64,000 nucleotides of DNA from Macquaria australasica (taxonomy: Eukaryota; Chordata; Actinopteri; Centrarchiformes; Percichthyidae). Both the position numbers and the translations under genes were made by a program. This document shows, piece after piece, positions 1 through 12,179 of this stretch. The stretch spans positions 21,367-85,366 of the forward strand of contig SEMN01001210.1 in NCBI GenBank assembly GCA_005408345.1, written 5' to 3'. Position 1 is the first letter of the stretch, and each line of letters starts with the position of its first letter. The notes beneath the pieces are model-generated. The model ran no database searches and was not told the DNA's origin. It saw only the letters and a program-made list of their open reading frames with translations.

Positions 1-240
1 CAGCATTTCCTTACTCTCAGTCAAAGTCTTTTTAACAAAAAACATACAACTGATGTTTGATGTAGGACGAGCTAATAAGAGCATTGATGTATGTCCAGAA
101 TGTCTTTTAGTGACAGAGTGATACACATCACTTGTTTAACAGGAAGAGACAGCACAGTGTGGTCTGAGCACAACTGAAGTGAATATCATGAGGCCTGTTA
201 GATCAAAGTTTCTAAGAATAAAGTCTGAAATGAAGCAGTG
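1..240 (+). other. 3' flank of a single-V receptor gene lying upstream of the window
   Basis: This stretch closely matches 62677-62930, the flank downstream of single-V gene 7, starting from the words for 'cagcatttccttactctcag'. It contains block A (121-208) and an AATAAA at 217-222. It therefore most likely belongs to another family member whose exons lie before base 1. No coding exon is visible here. Confidence 0.6.
121..208 (+). repeat. Block A copy 1 (conserved element downstream of single-V genes)
   Basis: Shares the core ACATCACTTGTTTAACAGGA followed by AGAGACAGCACAGTGTGGTC, then a tail ending in ATGAGGCCTGTTAGATC. It holds an ETS-like AGGAAG and a RUNX-like TGTGGTC. An AATAAA follows at 217. 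Confidence 0.75.
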
Positions 241-734
241 AATACTGGCTGAATTAAAGATACTTTAATTAAAAATATTTTTAAAAGATTGGTAGTTGTA
301 TTTATGAATATGATTAATTGCACTTACATGCCCATTGTTGCACTTTGCACTGTGGTGACAAACAGCAATGTCTGTATCAGGGAGATATCTGTATCTTTAC
401 ACTTCTGACAGACTCGCATGTTATTTTATCTTCACATAGTTTTTAAGCATCTATCAAACTTGTGAAAAGATGCCTGAAGCAGAGAGGCACTTTTACGATG
501 CACTCGACATTCTGTACATGTTTAAGGCCGTATTCAGACAGAATCAGGTGCTGCGGCGACAACACAGATTTTCTCATTCATTTGAACCGTGATACTGCAT
601 TCAGGCTGCACGGTGGGGGCCACAGTGGGTGCCGCAAAAAAACATAGCGGCCTGCGGCTAAAAGTTAAAACAGAATCAACTTCTGGAGAAACGCACCCGA
701 TAAGTACATCGATACATCTGTACAGAAGGCAGGA

Positions 735-1910
735 ATATTGGATTCTCTGGGTGCTTATAACATCCAATCTGTAAAGGTGGAGAATGCGGACCTCCACATA
801 GTCTTTCTGGACCTCTCCAATGCCTTTGGTTCAGTGCCCCATGAACTCCTGTGGTCTGCCTTCAGCATCCACCGCATAACCATCGCATCCCTGGTTAAAT
901 CCTACTTCCAGGACCTGCAGCTCTGCTTTACCACCTCTTGGCAGTGCCTGGAAGTAGGCATCATGGTCAGGTTACTTTCGCTTTCGGGATTTTGAGACTA
1001 TTTTAACGCTGGTCCCAGCTCCACAGCATCGTGTTTAATTTCAAAGTGGGAAAGACGTTTTTCTAAATAGACAGAATAGCTTGTCGCCCCTCAATTAGAG
1101 CGCATGCATTTACCAACCACATACTCTATAGAGTAACCTATAAATGTAAATATATGGTTTAAATAAGCTACTGCTAGGTGGTAGAGTTCTGCCGGGAAAA
1201 CAGCCAGTCCAGGCAAAAAGCGCATGCCGGCTGAACCCTAACCACCGAGGGGCGATGCTACGGGAAACACAATTCTAACAGGAGGGAAACACATTTCGAC
1301 GGGAGAACGGGCTTCCACACAACACCATTGTAGCGTCACCCCTTGGTGGCCCCTGATCCGTGCGTAACACCAGACATTTGTATGCGCAGGAAGCTTTTTG
1401 AAAGCTGAAGTTAAAAGTCTGTAAGTAAAATATTTTCAAATTGTTTTTCTTTCAGTTACAAATCTTGTTTATCAGTTACAAATCTTTTTTTTTTCAGTTA
1501 CAAATCTTGTTTTTCATTTACAAATCGTGGAATACACATTTACAAATAATATCGAGACTATTTTCACTCCATATGTGTGGCCATGGAAGCAAGGCAACTG
1601 AGCTTTACCATCAGAGCTACATAAGACGTCCTTCCAACACCAGTTAATCTTTATCAGTGGCTGGATGAAGACCCCGGGTGTGCCCTTTGTTTTATGCTAG
1701 CCTCCCTCAAACACATTCTCGCATGGTGTAAAGTCAGCCTTGCCCAAGGATGTTACACGTGGCGACAACCAAGTCCTAAAGAGCCTTGCCTCCACCATGG
1801 ATAACAGACTAGCTGCCACCAACTCCCTACCATCAGCAGCATCCAACCCCCTATGAACAATTATCTCTGCCTGTGACGGGGCAAAGGTAACCAGGAGCAG
1901 CTCCACACAT
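735..1910 (+). mobile_element. Degenerate non-LTR retrotransposon relic, R2/NeSL-like
   Basis: At 780-970 the + strand encodes a reverse-transcriptase palm-like stretch containing FLDLSNAFGSVPHELLW and later W-Q-C-L-E-V-G-I-M. At about 1650-1760 it encodes D-P-G-CALC-FMLASLK-H-ILAW-C, a C-x2-C-x7-H-x4-C knuckle like the one at the C-terminal end of R2-clade LINE proteins. The region between (about 1000-1600) is unrelated or rearranged and includes short repeats. The reading frame is broken, so the copy is dead. The R2-like assignment rests on the knuckle spacing and could be wrong at clade level. Confidence 0.6.
1441..1545 (+). repeat. Short imperfect tandem repeat around 'CAGTTACAAATCTTGTTT'
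   Basis: About five degenerate copies of a roughly 20-25 base unit containing TTACAAAT follow one another. It is a minisatellite-like tract inside the LINE relic. The long frame through it is low complexity and not a gene. Confidence 0.55.
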
Positions 1911-2641
1911 ACGCATCTCCTGCTTTCTTACATAGCAAGATTAAGTGTCGATGCCATTAATACACTTTTAAAAACATCAACACAGAATCAAGGTTGTTGT
2001 GATATTATGATGTGCTGAGGAGGACCCTGCAATATGATTTTTTGTTTTTTCTTTTTGTAGCTGCACTTTCCTCTAGTGCTTTTCTCTTTTTAATGTGCTC
2101 CCTCTCAGCTCCACCTTTTCTCTTTCCATTTTTTCTCCACCCCGCTAGGCCACGTGCACTCCAGGCACTGACAGAAAGTTGTGGACGTGCATGCAACCGA
2201 TTGCGTGTGATGACAGACACAGATCACACCATCAGTTTCAAAGTAGGTGAGGGTGTTGACCGTCTACAGTTCTGAGTGACTGTAGCTGCCACGTGTTACA
2301 AACCCAGTTTCATTTTGCATTTCTAACAATAGCCTGACAATCCGGGCCAATCAGCTGGCCAGGACACTGTTAATCTCCTGATGGCCAGTCTGGCCCTGTG
2401 TCGACCCTATAATCCAATGAAGACAGCACAAAATGTAGGGTTAACAGAGCATTACTGGGACTAGTTACTGTGTGAATGTTGGATTTGAAAATTGAATCCT
2501 TTACACTACTTGTAAGAGACTTGAAACTACCTTGTTACCGAAAAATGAAACATTACTGTAATGTACCCAACTATGGTTATAACAATTAACAAGAATGTTC
2601 AGCTTGGTAAAATAAGTTACTGTAAATATTCTTTTTTACAG

Positions 2642-2800
2642 AATCTGGGCTCTGATGACCTGAACTCCACAGCAGTGACCTTCTGTTCAAAAGGAAGAAG
2701 AAGAGAAGTGGAGCTGAATGTTGTGTATTCTGCTAATAGAGAGGCCCAGGAGGCAAGAAGAAATGCTGTCCAAAGCGGAACTGATACTTTATCATATTAA
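2642..2800 (+). pseudogene. Orphan cytoplasmic-tail exon of a single-V receptor
   Basis: After an acceptor (tttttacag) the sequence reads NLGSDDLNSTAVTFCSKGRR and later ELNVVYSANREAQEA. This aligns with the tail exon of intact members (NLGSDDLNYAAL ... NVVYAATR, stop). The ITIM tyrosine is replaced (LNSTAV), the normal stop after the terminal arginine is lost, and the frame runs on to a TAA at 2798-2800. No leader, V or membrane exon was found in the preceding 2 kb, so this is a relic of a deleted gene. Block B follows at about 3034 and a block A copy at 5298. Confidence 0.75.
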
Positions 2801-3033
2801 TATGCAGTTGTGCTTTTGTGTGGGTGGTGGACAGGAGGACAAAAAAAAAGTGCAATCTTCTTCCTAGTGCTGAGTTTTAATTCTTATCCCTCTTTTAAAG
2901 ACGTAATTAGAGTACATCAATATAGAAAGTGGATATTTTAAATGCTGACTTAAAAGACTTTGTGTCTATACTGTTATGGAAAAGAAAAAATACAAAGATA
3001 CAACACCCTGGTTGTGTTTTTACAGTATGTGTG

Positions 3034-3130
3034 GTTAAAAAACTGCACTGTCTGTATCAGCCTAAAGAGAAGTCTCAACCACAGGAAGGCTGGCCTTCAT
3101 CTGGGTTCTATTTTCTGCAGTGTGTTTCTT
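3034..3130 (+). repeat. Block B copy (conserved downstream element)
   Basis: Reads ACTGCACTGTCTGTATCAGC, then AAGTCTCAACCACAGGAAGG, then CTGGCCTTCATC. AACCACA (RUNX-like on the other strand) directly abuts AGGAAG (ETS-like). It lies about 240 bases after the orphan tail exon. Confidence 0.6.
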
Positions 3131-3392
3131 TTACATTGTCGCCGCAAACAGCAACACACACACCAAATAAAAATACCCCTGTTAATATATTTTGTTTTTA
3201 TCTCACATTTGATGGACCCTGTTGCTGACATACTTGTGTAGCACTTGAAGACACCATGCTGTTGCACAGATCCTAGCAAAGCTTTTAGGAGCCATTTATC
3301 TGGGAAACATTTCTCTCAGGAACATTTTTTTTTAAATTTAAAGCACAGGTGCAACTTCTAGCTTTCAGATGGGGTGACGGAGAGCTGCAATG

Positions 3393-3795
3393 CAGTGGTG
3401 GAATGTAACCAAGGACATTTACTCAAGTAGTGCACTTAAGTACATATATGAGTTACTTGTACTTTACTTGAGTCTTTTCTTTAATGCCATATCCATAATG
3501 AAAATAATCATTAGTTGCAGTCCTGTACAAAAGAGTTAAAATTAGCTCCACCTCCACCAACTACAATGTTAAAATCCTGCTTTTACATTAATGCATGAGG
3601 AATAATAATGTAATGATATAAGATATAATAGTATAGTCACATGGGTCATTAGCACTTACTTTTAATACTTTAAGTACATTTTCCTGATTATACTCACATA
3701 CCTTTACTTCAGTAATGTTTTCAATGCAGGACTTTTACAGTGTGGTATTAGTACTTTTACTTAACTAAAGGATCTGAATACTTCCTCCACCACTG
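3393..3795. mobile_element. hAT-type MITE with 8-bp target duplication
   Basis: The element starts CAGTGGTGGAATG and ends with the inverted form TCCTCCACCACTG. It is flanked on both sides by the 8-base direct repeat CTGCAATG (3385-3392 and 3796-3803), the duplication length of the hAT superfamily. It encodes nothing and is about 400 bp. Its internal text about 'tactcaagtagtgcacttaagtac' is a widespread teleost repeat. Confidence 0.85.
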
Positions 3796-3803
3796 CTGCA
3801 ATG

Positions 3804-5240
3804 TAACTGGTGTTCTCACAGAGAGCGAGGTAAAAAAAAAGATGAAAATAGTTTAACTTCTGAGAAGACACAACAAAGGTCACCTCTAAAACTGTTGCCT
3901 AGTCAAGGCAAGAAAAAACCCCACAGCTGCTGCAATTTGAAAACTCTGCCACCTGCAGGCAACCAATGTTATTTACTTTGTATGAGTGTTTATGAGGCCT
4001 TGAGCCTCACACTTACCACTCACCAGTTAGTTTGAAAAAAAAAAGTAATTTACAAATATAAATATAAATATTTTATATTAATCTCTAGTGGAAATACATC
4101 TACAATTCCATGACCTCTGGGTTTTTTCAGGCACTTGACTAGCAGACATGTACACTTCATTTGTATTGCCCAAAATCACAAATTTGACTCAGATAGCTGT
4201 AGCATGATGAGGATGAAGATGAGAATGATGATGATGGTGATGAGTTTACCTCTTTCCTTGAGAAATGAGAACCTTTTCTGATTTCGCTGTTCACATGACC
4301 TCTGGGTCACAAAAAAGGCCACATCAGGCTTAAACCCTGAACTAACAGGAACTGGGTTCACATGTTCGCTAATCCATAAAAGATATAGAAGAGTGTCTGG
4401 GGTCTTTGAGTAGATAATGATGGGAAAAATGTTAATAAGTACATGTCTAACCAGAAAATTGATCATAGCATGTAATAAGAGAAAATGTAAGTTAAAATGC
4501 CGACTCTGCATGGTGCACACACACAGGGTGTGTATGCTGAAGTCTCATTTTACCTTTGGATGAATTTTGTACTGCATTTTGTCCTATATCTCTTACATTG
4601 GAGTTGTGCTAGTCAGGGATCTGTTCATAGCCAGTATGGAGAGGAGGAATTATTAAAGTGAGCGAACACTCTGAGGGAATGAGAGTATTATAAGACAGAC
4701 TTGAAAAAAGTGAACCTATCCTTTAAAGTATCCTGTGGAGATTTGTTTACAATATTTACAATCAGTGATTCTCAAAAACACATCGTGTCTATCCTTTAAG
4801 GTCTAACAAACATCTTAAATGCATTTCCATCCTCATAAAGCATTTGGAAAGCCAGTTTTTTAATATTTCCAAACCTACACTATTTTTATGCATGTTGGTG
4901 TATTTTTATGTTTCTTGGAGCTTTGGCACCATCACCTGTTGATTAGTATAAAAGTGTGAAACAAAGGAAATCATTTAACTGCACTACCCACTTGCATTAT
5001 CACACTCTGCTGTCAGCAGGAACGCGTATGCATCACATAGCCTATGTGTCCTTGTGCACATGAATGTAGAGCGTGAGATACAAGCAAAACAGAAACCATC
5101 TCATCAAAACGTTGCTCCAGAGCACCCCTACTGGTCCAAAACTCCACTATTTATTTTGAATGTTTTTTTTTTTTATCTCAATCTGAGAGCAAAAGCATAT
5201 GACTGTTTGACTGAAAATAAGCCTTTAAGGACATTATGAC
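3804..5240. other. Intergenic stretch with no recognisable gene
   Basis: No exon-like structure, Ig motif or clear mobile element was seen. Open frames here (for example 4176-4520 on the - strand) are low in complexity and lack any recognisable domain. Confidence 0.5.
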
Positions 5241-5297
5241 TGTTCTCTTATAGTGAGAGTTAGATGGAGGTTTGCAGCAGTGGAGAAGTGAGTGAGG

Positions 5298-5375
5298 TAC
5301 ACGTCACTTGTTAGACAGGAAGAGACAGCACAGTGTGGTCTGAGCACAGCTGAGGTAAAAATCATGAGGCCTGTT
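5298..5375 (+). repeat. Block A copy 2
   Basis: GTACACGTCACTTGTTAGAC followed by AGGAAGAGACAGCACAGTGT and GGTCTGAGCACAGCTGAGG. AATAAA follows at 5395-5400. It lies upstream of single-V gene 1, so it probably belonged to the gene whose tail exon survives at 2642. Confidence 0.75.
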
Positions 5376-5856
5376 ATCTCTGAAAGAAGTCCGAAATAAA
5401 GCAGAAACTGTTAACATACTGACAATTTGAACACAGGTTCTTCTTTTGCCTTTGGTGAGTGGCCATAAGCACGAGAATACACTCTGAGGTGAAAAGATGT
5501 TTAAAATGTTGGTCTGAGCAGAGAACAAGGTGTCTGATGAATAAATCAGCCTTCAATTAGAACATTTTATGTATACGTCTATTGAATATTTGAGTAATAA
5601 TGCATGAGGTGTTCTGATACAGGCAAAAAATTATGATAAAAGCAAGCAAGGAACATCAAAGATTAGACTTTTGTTAGAAGTTATTTATAGTCTTAACTTT
5701 GTCTCATTCTCCCTGTGGTTGTGACACCCGATTTTCTGAAAGCTTTTTATGTTGTTAGTTTGAGCAACTGGATAAGCCCACCCCTCCGCCTTTGTATGTT
5801 GAGACCACTGTCACTGGAGAACAGTTCAGAGCTGCAGTACAGCTGTACGCATCATA

Positions 5857-7431
5857 ATGAACCTTACCTTGATAACAGCTTTATTCTGTGAGTATGTCTA
5901 CCAATTTTTTTAATATAAATATTGCTAATGTCTCTTTGATACAGAAACTATACAGCACTGAAACTTACAAATTCCTTGTTAAAAACTTAATTTATGTGCA
6001 TTGTTTGCTTCCTGTTGAATTATAAGTGTAGGAATAAATATCATGTTATGTGTTTCAGGCTGGATCTCTGTCTCTGTTTCTGAGTTTCACGCTGTGGAGG
6101 TTCAGCCTGGTGAAGAAGTCACACTGCTGTGCTCCAACTTTAGCAGGTTACCCTCTCACATAATGTGGTTCAAACTGACCAACAGACCTAACGCCAGCTG
6201 CATCGGCTCTATGTTCAGCTCTGAAAGCAGTGTTTCATACCGTGATGGATTTCAAAATGGCAATTTTAATATGACGTCCAACATCACTACCCTCTTCCTC
6301 AAGATCAAACAAGCAGATTTATCTGACTCTGGACTGTATTTCTGTGGATTTTACTCAGATGGAGGCTCAGTAATTGTCAGTGCGACATATTTAAAGGTTC
6401 AAGGTAAGATTGTTGTAGATGTCTTGTCTGTATGTTGGTTGGAAAGAAATGTGCCCTTTTCAGTCACTGTCAAAATAAGGACAGATCTCGACCCACAAGA
6501 GATAGAGTACTATAGAAAAAGTTTGATTTAATGATCTTTCATGTTGAAGCGTTTGATGGAATAACAAAGCTATCTTCATTTCTTTAAAAGACAGCGATGA
6601 GCTCCATGATGACAGCAAGTGTAAAAGTAAGATTCTCCTAAAGATTTCTTTCGTTGTGCAGATTATCAAATGTTTGAAGGTAAAAAGGTTTGATTGGAAA
6701 GAAACATATGTGCTCCGTTAGACATAGTAAGGACATTTATGTAATACTGTAGCTGTTTCAGATTCCAACAAATATCAAAGTCAGGTCTGTCCATTCAAAT
6801 ATGAGTCAGATCTGAAGTCACTGAGAGTCTAATTTAATAATATCTCATGTAGAAAGTCCTCATGGAAAAACAAGCCTGAGTGTGATCGTGGGTGCTCTGA
6901 CCTGTGTCCTCATCATAGTTGTCACTGCTATGGCTGTCAAAATCAGCAAATTTCAGACAGGTACTTGATGAAAGCCGTCTTATACTTCTCTCAATATGAT
7001 GAACAAATTCAAATCTTCCTGTTTGGCAAATTACATTAACTGCAATGTTTTTGAAAGATGTCCAGATTTGACCAGATTTATTGTTTCTGTTTTTTAGCTG
7101 ATATTGGAGAACAGAATCCACAACAGAATGAGGTGAATCCAATTTTAAAACCAAGTTAAGGTTAAATTAAGGACAAATCTTTGTCTTTTATGTTTTGTGG
7201 ATTAAAAGCTGCTTGTATCACTTTGGGTCACTTATCAGTGAATTACTTTATTCCATCTAGCCTGCTGAACTGTGCAGGATGTGTGACTGTAGATACTTTT
7301 ATTAACAGAATTTTGCCTCCAATGACCTGAAGGACGCAACACTGACTTTGTATTCAACAACGATAAGAAGCAGGAGGCCTGCATCAGAGAAAGAAGTGGA
7401 AACTCATGTTATTTATGCTGCCAGCAGATAG
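5857..7431 (+). CDS. Single-V-domain immune-type receptor, gene 1 (ITIM tyrosine lost)
   Basis: Predicted single-pass surface receptor of 225 aa. Exons: leader 5857-5887; V domain 6059-6403; stalk 6591-6626; membrane 6853-6960; short 7098-7132; tail 7309-7431. All have GT-AG borders, and the first four introns are in phase 1. The leader is MNLTLITALF. The V domain has C35, W47 and DSGLYFC ending at C106, but no J-like FGxG end. The membrane segment (about residues 155-177) is uncharged, followed by KISKFQT. At the ITIM position of its relatives (LNYAAL) it reads LKDATL, with the tyrosine replaced by Asp194. A terminal HVIYAASR keeps Tyr221. Every exon is open, so it may be expressed with altered signalling. 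The closest relatives are genes 2-7 here. The family is not one I can name; single-V teleost inhibitory receptor is the safest description. Confidence 0.8.
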
Positions 7432-7707
7432 ACACAAGAAGCTAACTTATCTGCAGCTCATTCTGGATCTGGAGTAAGCATCATTTGTCCAAAAAGAACC
7501 TAGTTTTGTGATAGATTCTATATTCATAAAAGTCTAAATGTGCAGTCATTTTGCTAGTGTTGCAATGTAATTCCCACCTGTTGTTTGTACCCCACTATCT
7601 TTCTCAGCCAAAGTCTGTATTTTTATTTTTGTGTAAAGAATGATTGGTGTTTGATGGAGCAGGAGCCAGGAAGAACGCTGTCTGCACCAGTGGAGGAGTG
7701 AGTGAGA

Positions 7708-7770
7708 TACACATCACTTGTTGCAGAACTGAGGTGAAAATCATGAGGCCTGTTAGATCAAAGCTCTGTG
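7708..7770 (+). repeat. Block A copy 3, core deleted
   Basis: Follows gene 1. It reads ACATCACTTGTTGCAGAACT then GAGGTGAAAATCATGAGGCC. The middle part with AGGAAGAGACAGCACAGTGT and the RUNX-like site is missing. AATAAA signals follow at 7773-7778 and 7785-7790. They are the first clear poly(A) signals after the gene 1 stop codon, so this copy may lie inside the 3' UTR. Confidence 0.7.
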
Positions 7771-7959
7771 AGAATAAAGTCTGAAATAAAGCACTGAATA
7801 CCGGCTAACTTTTTTTCTGTCGGGAAAACAAAATGATCAGCTTCTCTATATTTTTAGAAATGCTCATCAATTTAGCAACTGAAATTTGAATTGGGATGTC
7901 AAAGTAAGTGTGTATAATGATATGGTGAATATCTGAAGAAAAAATAAATTTTTAGTTGT

Positions 7960-8060
7960 TGCCCATCGTTCCACTATGGTGACAAACAGCACTGTCTGTG
8001 TCAGTGAGGTATCTATATCTGGATCCTTAATGTCTCAACCAGGAGAAGCACAACAAAGGC
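7960..8060 (+). repeat. Block B copy, partial
   Basis: Contains CACTATGGTGACAAACAGCA then CTGTCTGTGTCAG, and later ATGTCTCAACCAGGAGAAGC. It is a diverged block B downstream of gene 1 in which the CCACAGGAAG core is altered. Confidence 0.5.
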
Positions 8061-8099
8061 CTTTATGTTCCCAAAGAATAAAAAGACTTTATGAAGTGA

Positions 8100-8980
8100 A
8101 GATATTTGTATTTGTAGAAATGTGACCGTTGAGCATCTTGTGGTAAATCCGTCTCAAAGTGTGTCACTGCTCCCCTCATGACAGGTCACACTTAGACTCA
8201 GTACTCACGCAACCTCACATCACTGCTTTCTGGTGAAAAGATGCCTGTTGCAAGGTGACACTTGCAGCCTCGTATCAAAGCATTTAATCTGATAAAGGCT
8301 GCACATTTTTAAGACATGACAGATCACAGCAAACCCACAGCAGGTGAAGGTTCCATCCATCTCCACTGTGAGATGCATTTGAACCTATTGAGCCGTGTAA
8401 ACATTTAAACTGCTATTACTGATACAAGCTGACAGAACACAGGGGTCACACACAGGGATTAGTATCAGCCAGAATAAGAAAACTATCAACCTGCGAAACA
8501 GGAACTCCTCCCTCAGGGATGGCTCCTGACGTCGCCCCTGGGTCCCTCAGGATGATGCAGATAGATGTCAGTAGTGAGGGCAGGGCAATTCTGTGGCAAC
8601 GTCATTACAGTCTAAGAAAACAAGGCTCTGGCCAGGGAGGCAGGTAGGGACCTCTGGTGGATCTGGAAGACAGCACAGGGATTAGTATCAGCCAGCATGA
8701 GGTAACTATCTACCTGTGTGACAGGTTCAGGTTAATAAAAGGTATGAATATGTTCCTTGTTAGTTGAGAATAAGACTTTGACATACTTTTAGAGATTTGT
8801 TTAAGCATGAGATCAAATGACATGGCTGAACAAATAACTTGAATTTTAAACTTCTCATAACATGACCACAGTAACTATTAATTTCTGAATGGTGCCCAGG
8901 AGTTAAACGTGTATAATAGGACTAAAAAACATTTTTCTTTAGTCACAGCTCTTGATCAAGGTATATAAAACTGTAGGTCA
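8100..8980. other. Intergenic stretch, nothing recognised
   Basis: No exon, Ig motif or clear mobile element was seen. The phrase 'cacagggattagtatcagccag' occurs twice (about 8451 and 8675), suggesting a small internal duplication. Confidence 0.4.
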
Positions 8981-8983
8981 CAA

Positions 8984-9248
8984 TAGGGCAGCTGTGGCTC
9001 AGGAGGTACAGCGGGTCATCTATTAATCAAAGGTTGGCAGTTGGATCCCCGGCTCCTCCTGTTCGCATGTCAAAGTGTCCCTGGGCGAGACACTGAACCC
9101 TAAGTTTCTCCCGATGGAGGCCAGCACCTTGCATGGCAGCTCTGTCACCATCGGTGTGTGAATGTGTGTGAATGAGACCAATCTGTAATGCACTTTGGAA
9201 ACCTATAAGGTTGAAAAGTGCTATATAAGTGAAGTCTATTTACCATTT
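8984..9248 (+). mobile_element. tRNA-like SINE
   Basis: Begins TAGGGCAGCTGTGGCTCAGG, an A-box-like promoter, with a B-box-like GGCAGTTGGATCCCCGG about 45 bases later. It ends in GTGCTATATAAGTGAAGTC and TATTTACCATT. The same family occurs at about 39490, 44348 and 48825. The A and B boxes support a tRNA-derived, pol III-transcribed SINE, a very common teleost repeat. Confidence 0.65.
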
Positions 9249-10249
9249 GCGTCATGCTACGTTACTAGTTATGCAACTCTCACACTTGAAACTTGGCTAA
9301 CTATGGGTTAAATGGACTAAAAAAAAACTTTCAAAAAAAGTATGACAGTAGAACCGAAAACCACTCTGAAGTGATGTCCTTATGTGGAAACTATCGGGAT
9401 CAGTAGGGAACCTCAGCCATATTATGAATATATCAGGACACTTTGTCGTGTTTTATCACTTACATATCTATGGCTCAACATAATACAGACAGTGGGGTTA
9501 AACCTCGATGGCATGATGTGTTAACAACTAGTCCAATGAATACATAAGCTTTCAGTTAAAACATCTGCTGGATATGTGTGTAATATGTTACGGCTGGCTT
9601 AAACACCAAACACAACAATGGACACAATACCGGGAGAGAAGACCGCATATTAGTTTATTGGCATAAATGAATGAATAACTGAAAAACCAGATACCAAGCA
9701 CCACCAAGGTTCTGCTGCAGCAGGATGGAGAGAGAAAGCTGAACAAAAGGGCCTGTCTATATAGACTCAGCCCACTAGTCAGGAAAGGTGCCTGCCAATC
9801 AGATGATCAGGGTCAACAGGAAATACCAAAATAAAACAGGATGTAATACTCCCCACCCATAAAGATGGCACTTAAATGTGGCATCATTCGTACACACTTA
9901 ATGTAACTTTATGGGCCAAAGCATACTCATCAGCAAAAACAGCCAGCATCCCCTACAGTCTTTGCTCTCTGCTCGCTTAAATAAGTGGAAACCACCTCTG
10001 GAACACAATTTTTTAGCTCTTCCAGAAGAATCAACTGTCGCAACTGCTCTGTCGTTTCCACTTTTTGTGAGGTGCACCAAGGATTGAACAAAATTTCTTT
10101 TTCTCGAGCAAATTCCACATATAGGCACGCAATATAGTGTTGGAAAAAAACCTTTTGTTATAGTTTGCTGTGTTAAGGAATAGTAAATGATAATCACTGT
10201 ACTCAGTATATATCATCTGTATCCATTTCAAATGAGAGGCCTGCATGAA

Positions 10250-10440
10250 GGGGAGGGTGTGTGTGTGTGCAGCACGCTCACTGCTTTATGTGTGTGTGGA
10301 AAGATCACTGCTCTGTGTGTGTATGTGTGTCTACTTGGCACTAGAAGAGATTGTATGTGTATGTGTGGCATCAGAGGGTTTGTGTGTGTGTGAAGGCTCA
10401 TACACTGCCCCACACCTGTGTGTGGGGGGGTGGTGACGTG
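10250..10440. repeat. Degenerate TG-rich microsatellite region
   Basis: Many short (TG)n runs are interrupted by other text. Open frames on both strands here are artefacts of the repeat. Confidence 0.7.
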
Positions 10441-10773
10441 CCGCTGCATGTGGTAGTGGGAGCATAGTTAGCAGCATATTGTTTTTAAAAAAGGTAGCTG
10501 GGAAAGTCCAGGTAAGGGTTTGCACCTGCGTTTGGTGGACACTTTCCAAAGTTAATTGGAGTCAGCAAAAACAGGCCAGAACCGCCAAACAGGGGGCCGG
10601 GCCATCCCAGTTTAGAGATTATGTCACCATTATTTACAGAGCAATGATAGGTTGTTCTTTAGGAAAACGGTCATTGATCTCCACCTAGAATGGGTTGGTT
10701 TCTTTTGTGTTATAAAATAGCTTGTATAAGAACTCTGTCTTCAGTTCAGCTCCGGGGCTAACTCGGGTTTATT

Positions 10774-11237
10774 TTATTTTATTATTGTCATTTCGTTTTT
10801 GGCTCCCACAAAGTTGCTTCCTTGGTCACATTTGATCTGACGAACTGCGCCGCATATGGCGATGAAACAGCACAGACCACTGATGAAGGCATCTGTAGAC
10901 GTATCGTCCAACATTTCAATATGTATGGCACGGGAGCAAAAACAAGTGAAGAGAAGATCATATCTCTTGTGCACCTTCCGTCCTTGCTTGATGAGAAAGG
11001 GGCCAAAGCAGTCCATTCCACAGTACGTAAATGGTGGTGATGGATCCACACACTCTGAAGCCAGATCAGTCATCCTTTACTCTTCTGTGGGTCTTCTGAG
11101 CCTCCTGCAGTTCACACACTGGTGAATATAGGATGCTACCACTCTGTTGATCCCAGGGATCCAGTAGCCATTTCCTCTGATTTCATTTATAGTGAGGCCC
11201 TTTCCTTGGTGTTTGACCTTGTCATGATAATGAGCAA
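10774..11237 (-). mobile_element. BEL/Pao retrotransposon fragment (integrase part of pol)
   Basis: The - strand encodes, in broken frames, an H2C2-like integrase zinc-binding stretch (AHYHDKVKHQGKG ... CVNCRRLRRPTEE). It is followed by integrase-core text (YCGMDCFGPF; FCSRAIHIEMLDD; CDQGSNFVGAKNE) typical of BEL/Pao elements. At its upstream end the frame meets a LINE 3' end at about 11240, so the LINE probably inserted here or the two were joined by deletion. No intact gene remains, and flanking LTRs were not identified with certainty. Confidence 0.7.
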
Positions 11238-11244
11238 TTTTCAT

Positions 11245-12178
11245 TTTTGTGATAAGATAACATAAGCCTTTATTGTCCCACAGCGGGGAAATTTTCTTAG
11301 CGTTGCAGCAGCCAGCAAGTGTCATATATAGAAATACAATCAAAATAAATAGAAAAATAGTCCTATACACAGTATAGACAGAAATAAATAATAGAGTGAC
11401 TGAGTGCAGTTGTAAGTATGAACAAATAGATAAGATAAAAATATTGCACATATATAATATACATGTATATGAAAAATATTTCACAGCAGCATATGAAGTA
11501 GATAACATCATGAATACAATATATGTATGAAGATAATGCACAGCAGCAGATGAAGTATAGTAGCGAACAGTCTGTGTACTGACAGTCAAGTGTAGATTAC
11601 CGGGAGTTGTACTGATTATAGAGTCTGACAGCAGCAGGCAGGAAGGACCTACGGAACTTCTCCTTCAGACACCGCGGGTGGAGCAGCCGGTCGCTGAAGG
11701 AGCTGCCCAGTGCTGATAGAGTGACATGTAGGGGGTGAGAAGTGTTCTCCAGTAGTGATGATAGCTTGGCCACCATTCTCCTGCCTCCCACCACCTCCAC
11801 CTCCTTCTTTATCAGTTTGTTCAGTCTCTTTCTATCCCTGGAAGAGATGCCACTGGCCCAACAGGTCACCCCATAGAAAGTCCTCAGGAGCGCACCCTGC
11901 ACTCCAAAAGACCTTAGTCTCCTGAGCAAAAAGAGACAGCTCTGTCCCTTCTTGAACAGAGCGTCCGTATTGTCTGACCAGTCCAGTTTGTTGTTCAAGT
12001 GAACACCCAGATACTTGTACGATCTCACAATCTCAATGTCCGTTCCCTGGATGTTCACTGGTGTAGGTGGAGGGAGTTTGCGCCTGCCGAAGTCCACCAC
12101 CAGCTCTTTGGTTTTACTCGCGTTGATCTGGAGGCGGTTCTGTTGACACCAACCCACAAAGCCCTGGGTCACAGTAAA
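11245..12178 (-). mobile_element. 5'-truncated non-LTR retrotransposon, copy 1
   Basis: The - strand frame 12172-11597 encodes the end of a reverse transcriptase: FVGWCQQNRLQINASKTKEL, YKYLGVHLNNKLDWSDNTDA, LFLLRRLRSFGVQGALLRTF and HPRCLKEKFRRSFLPAAVRL. The 3' UTR ends at about 11250 in 'ccgctgtgggacaataaagg' followed by a short TTATC repeat (all read on -). The same element occurs on + at 28680-29325. The N-terminal endonuclease and most of the RT are missing. It belongs to the CR1/L2/Rex1 side of LINEs, but I cannot fix the clade. Confidence 0.75.
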
Positions 12179-12179
12179 T

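Noticed and set aside
10187..10450. Several frames on both strands
   Set aside because: All are produced by the degenerate TG repeat.
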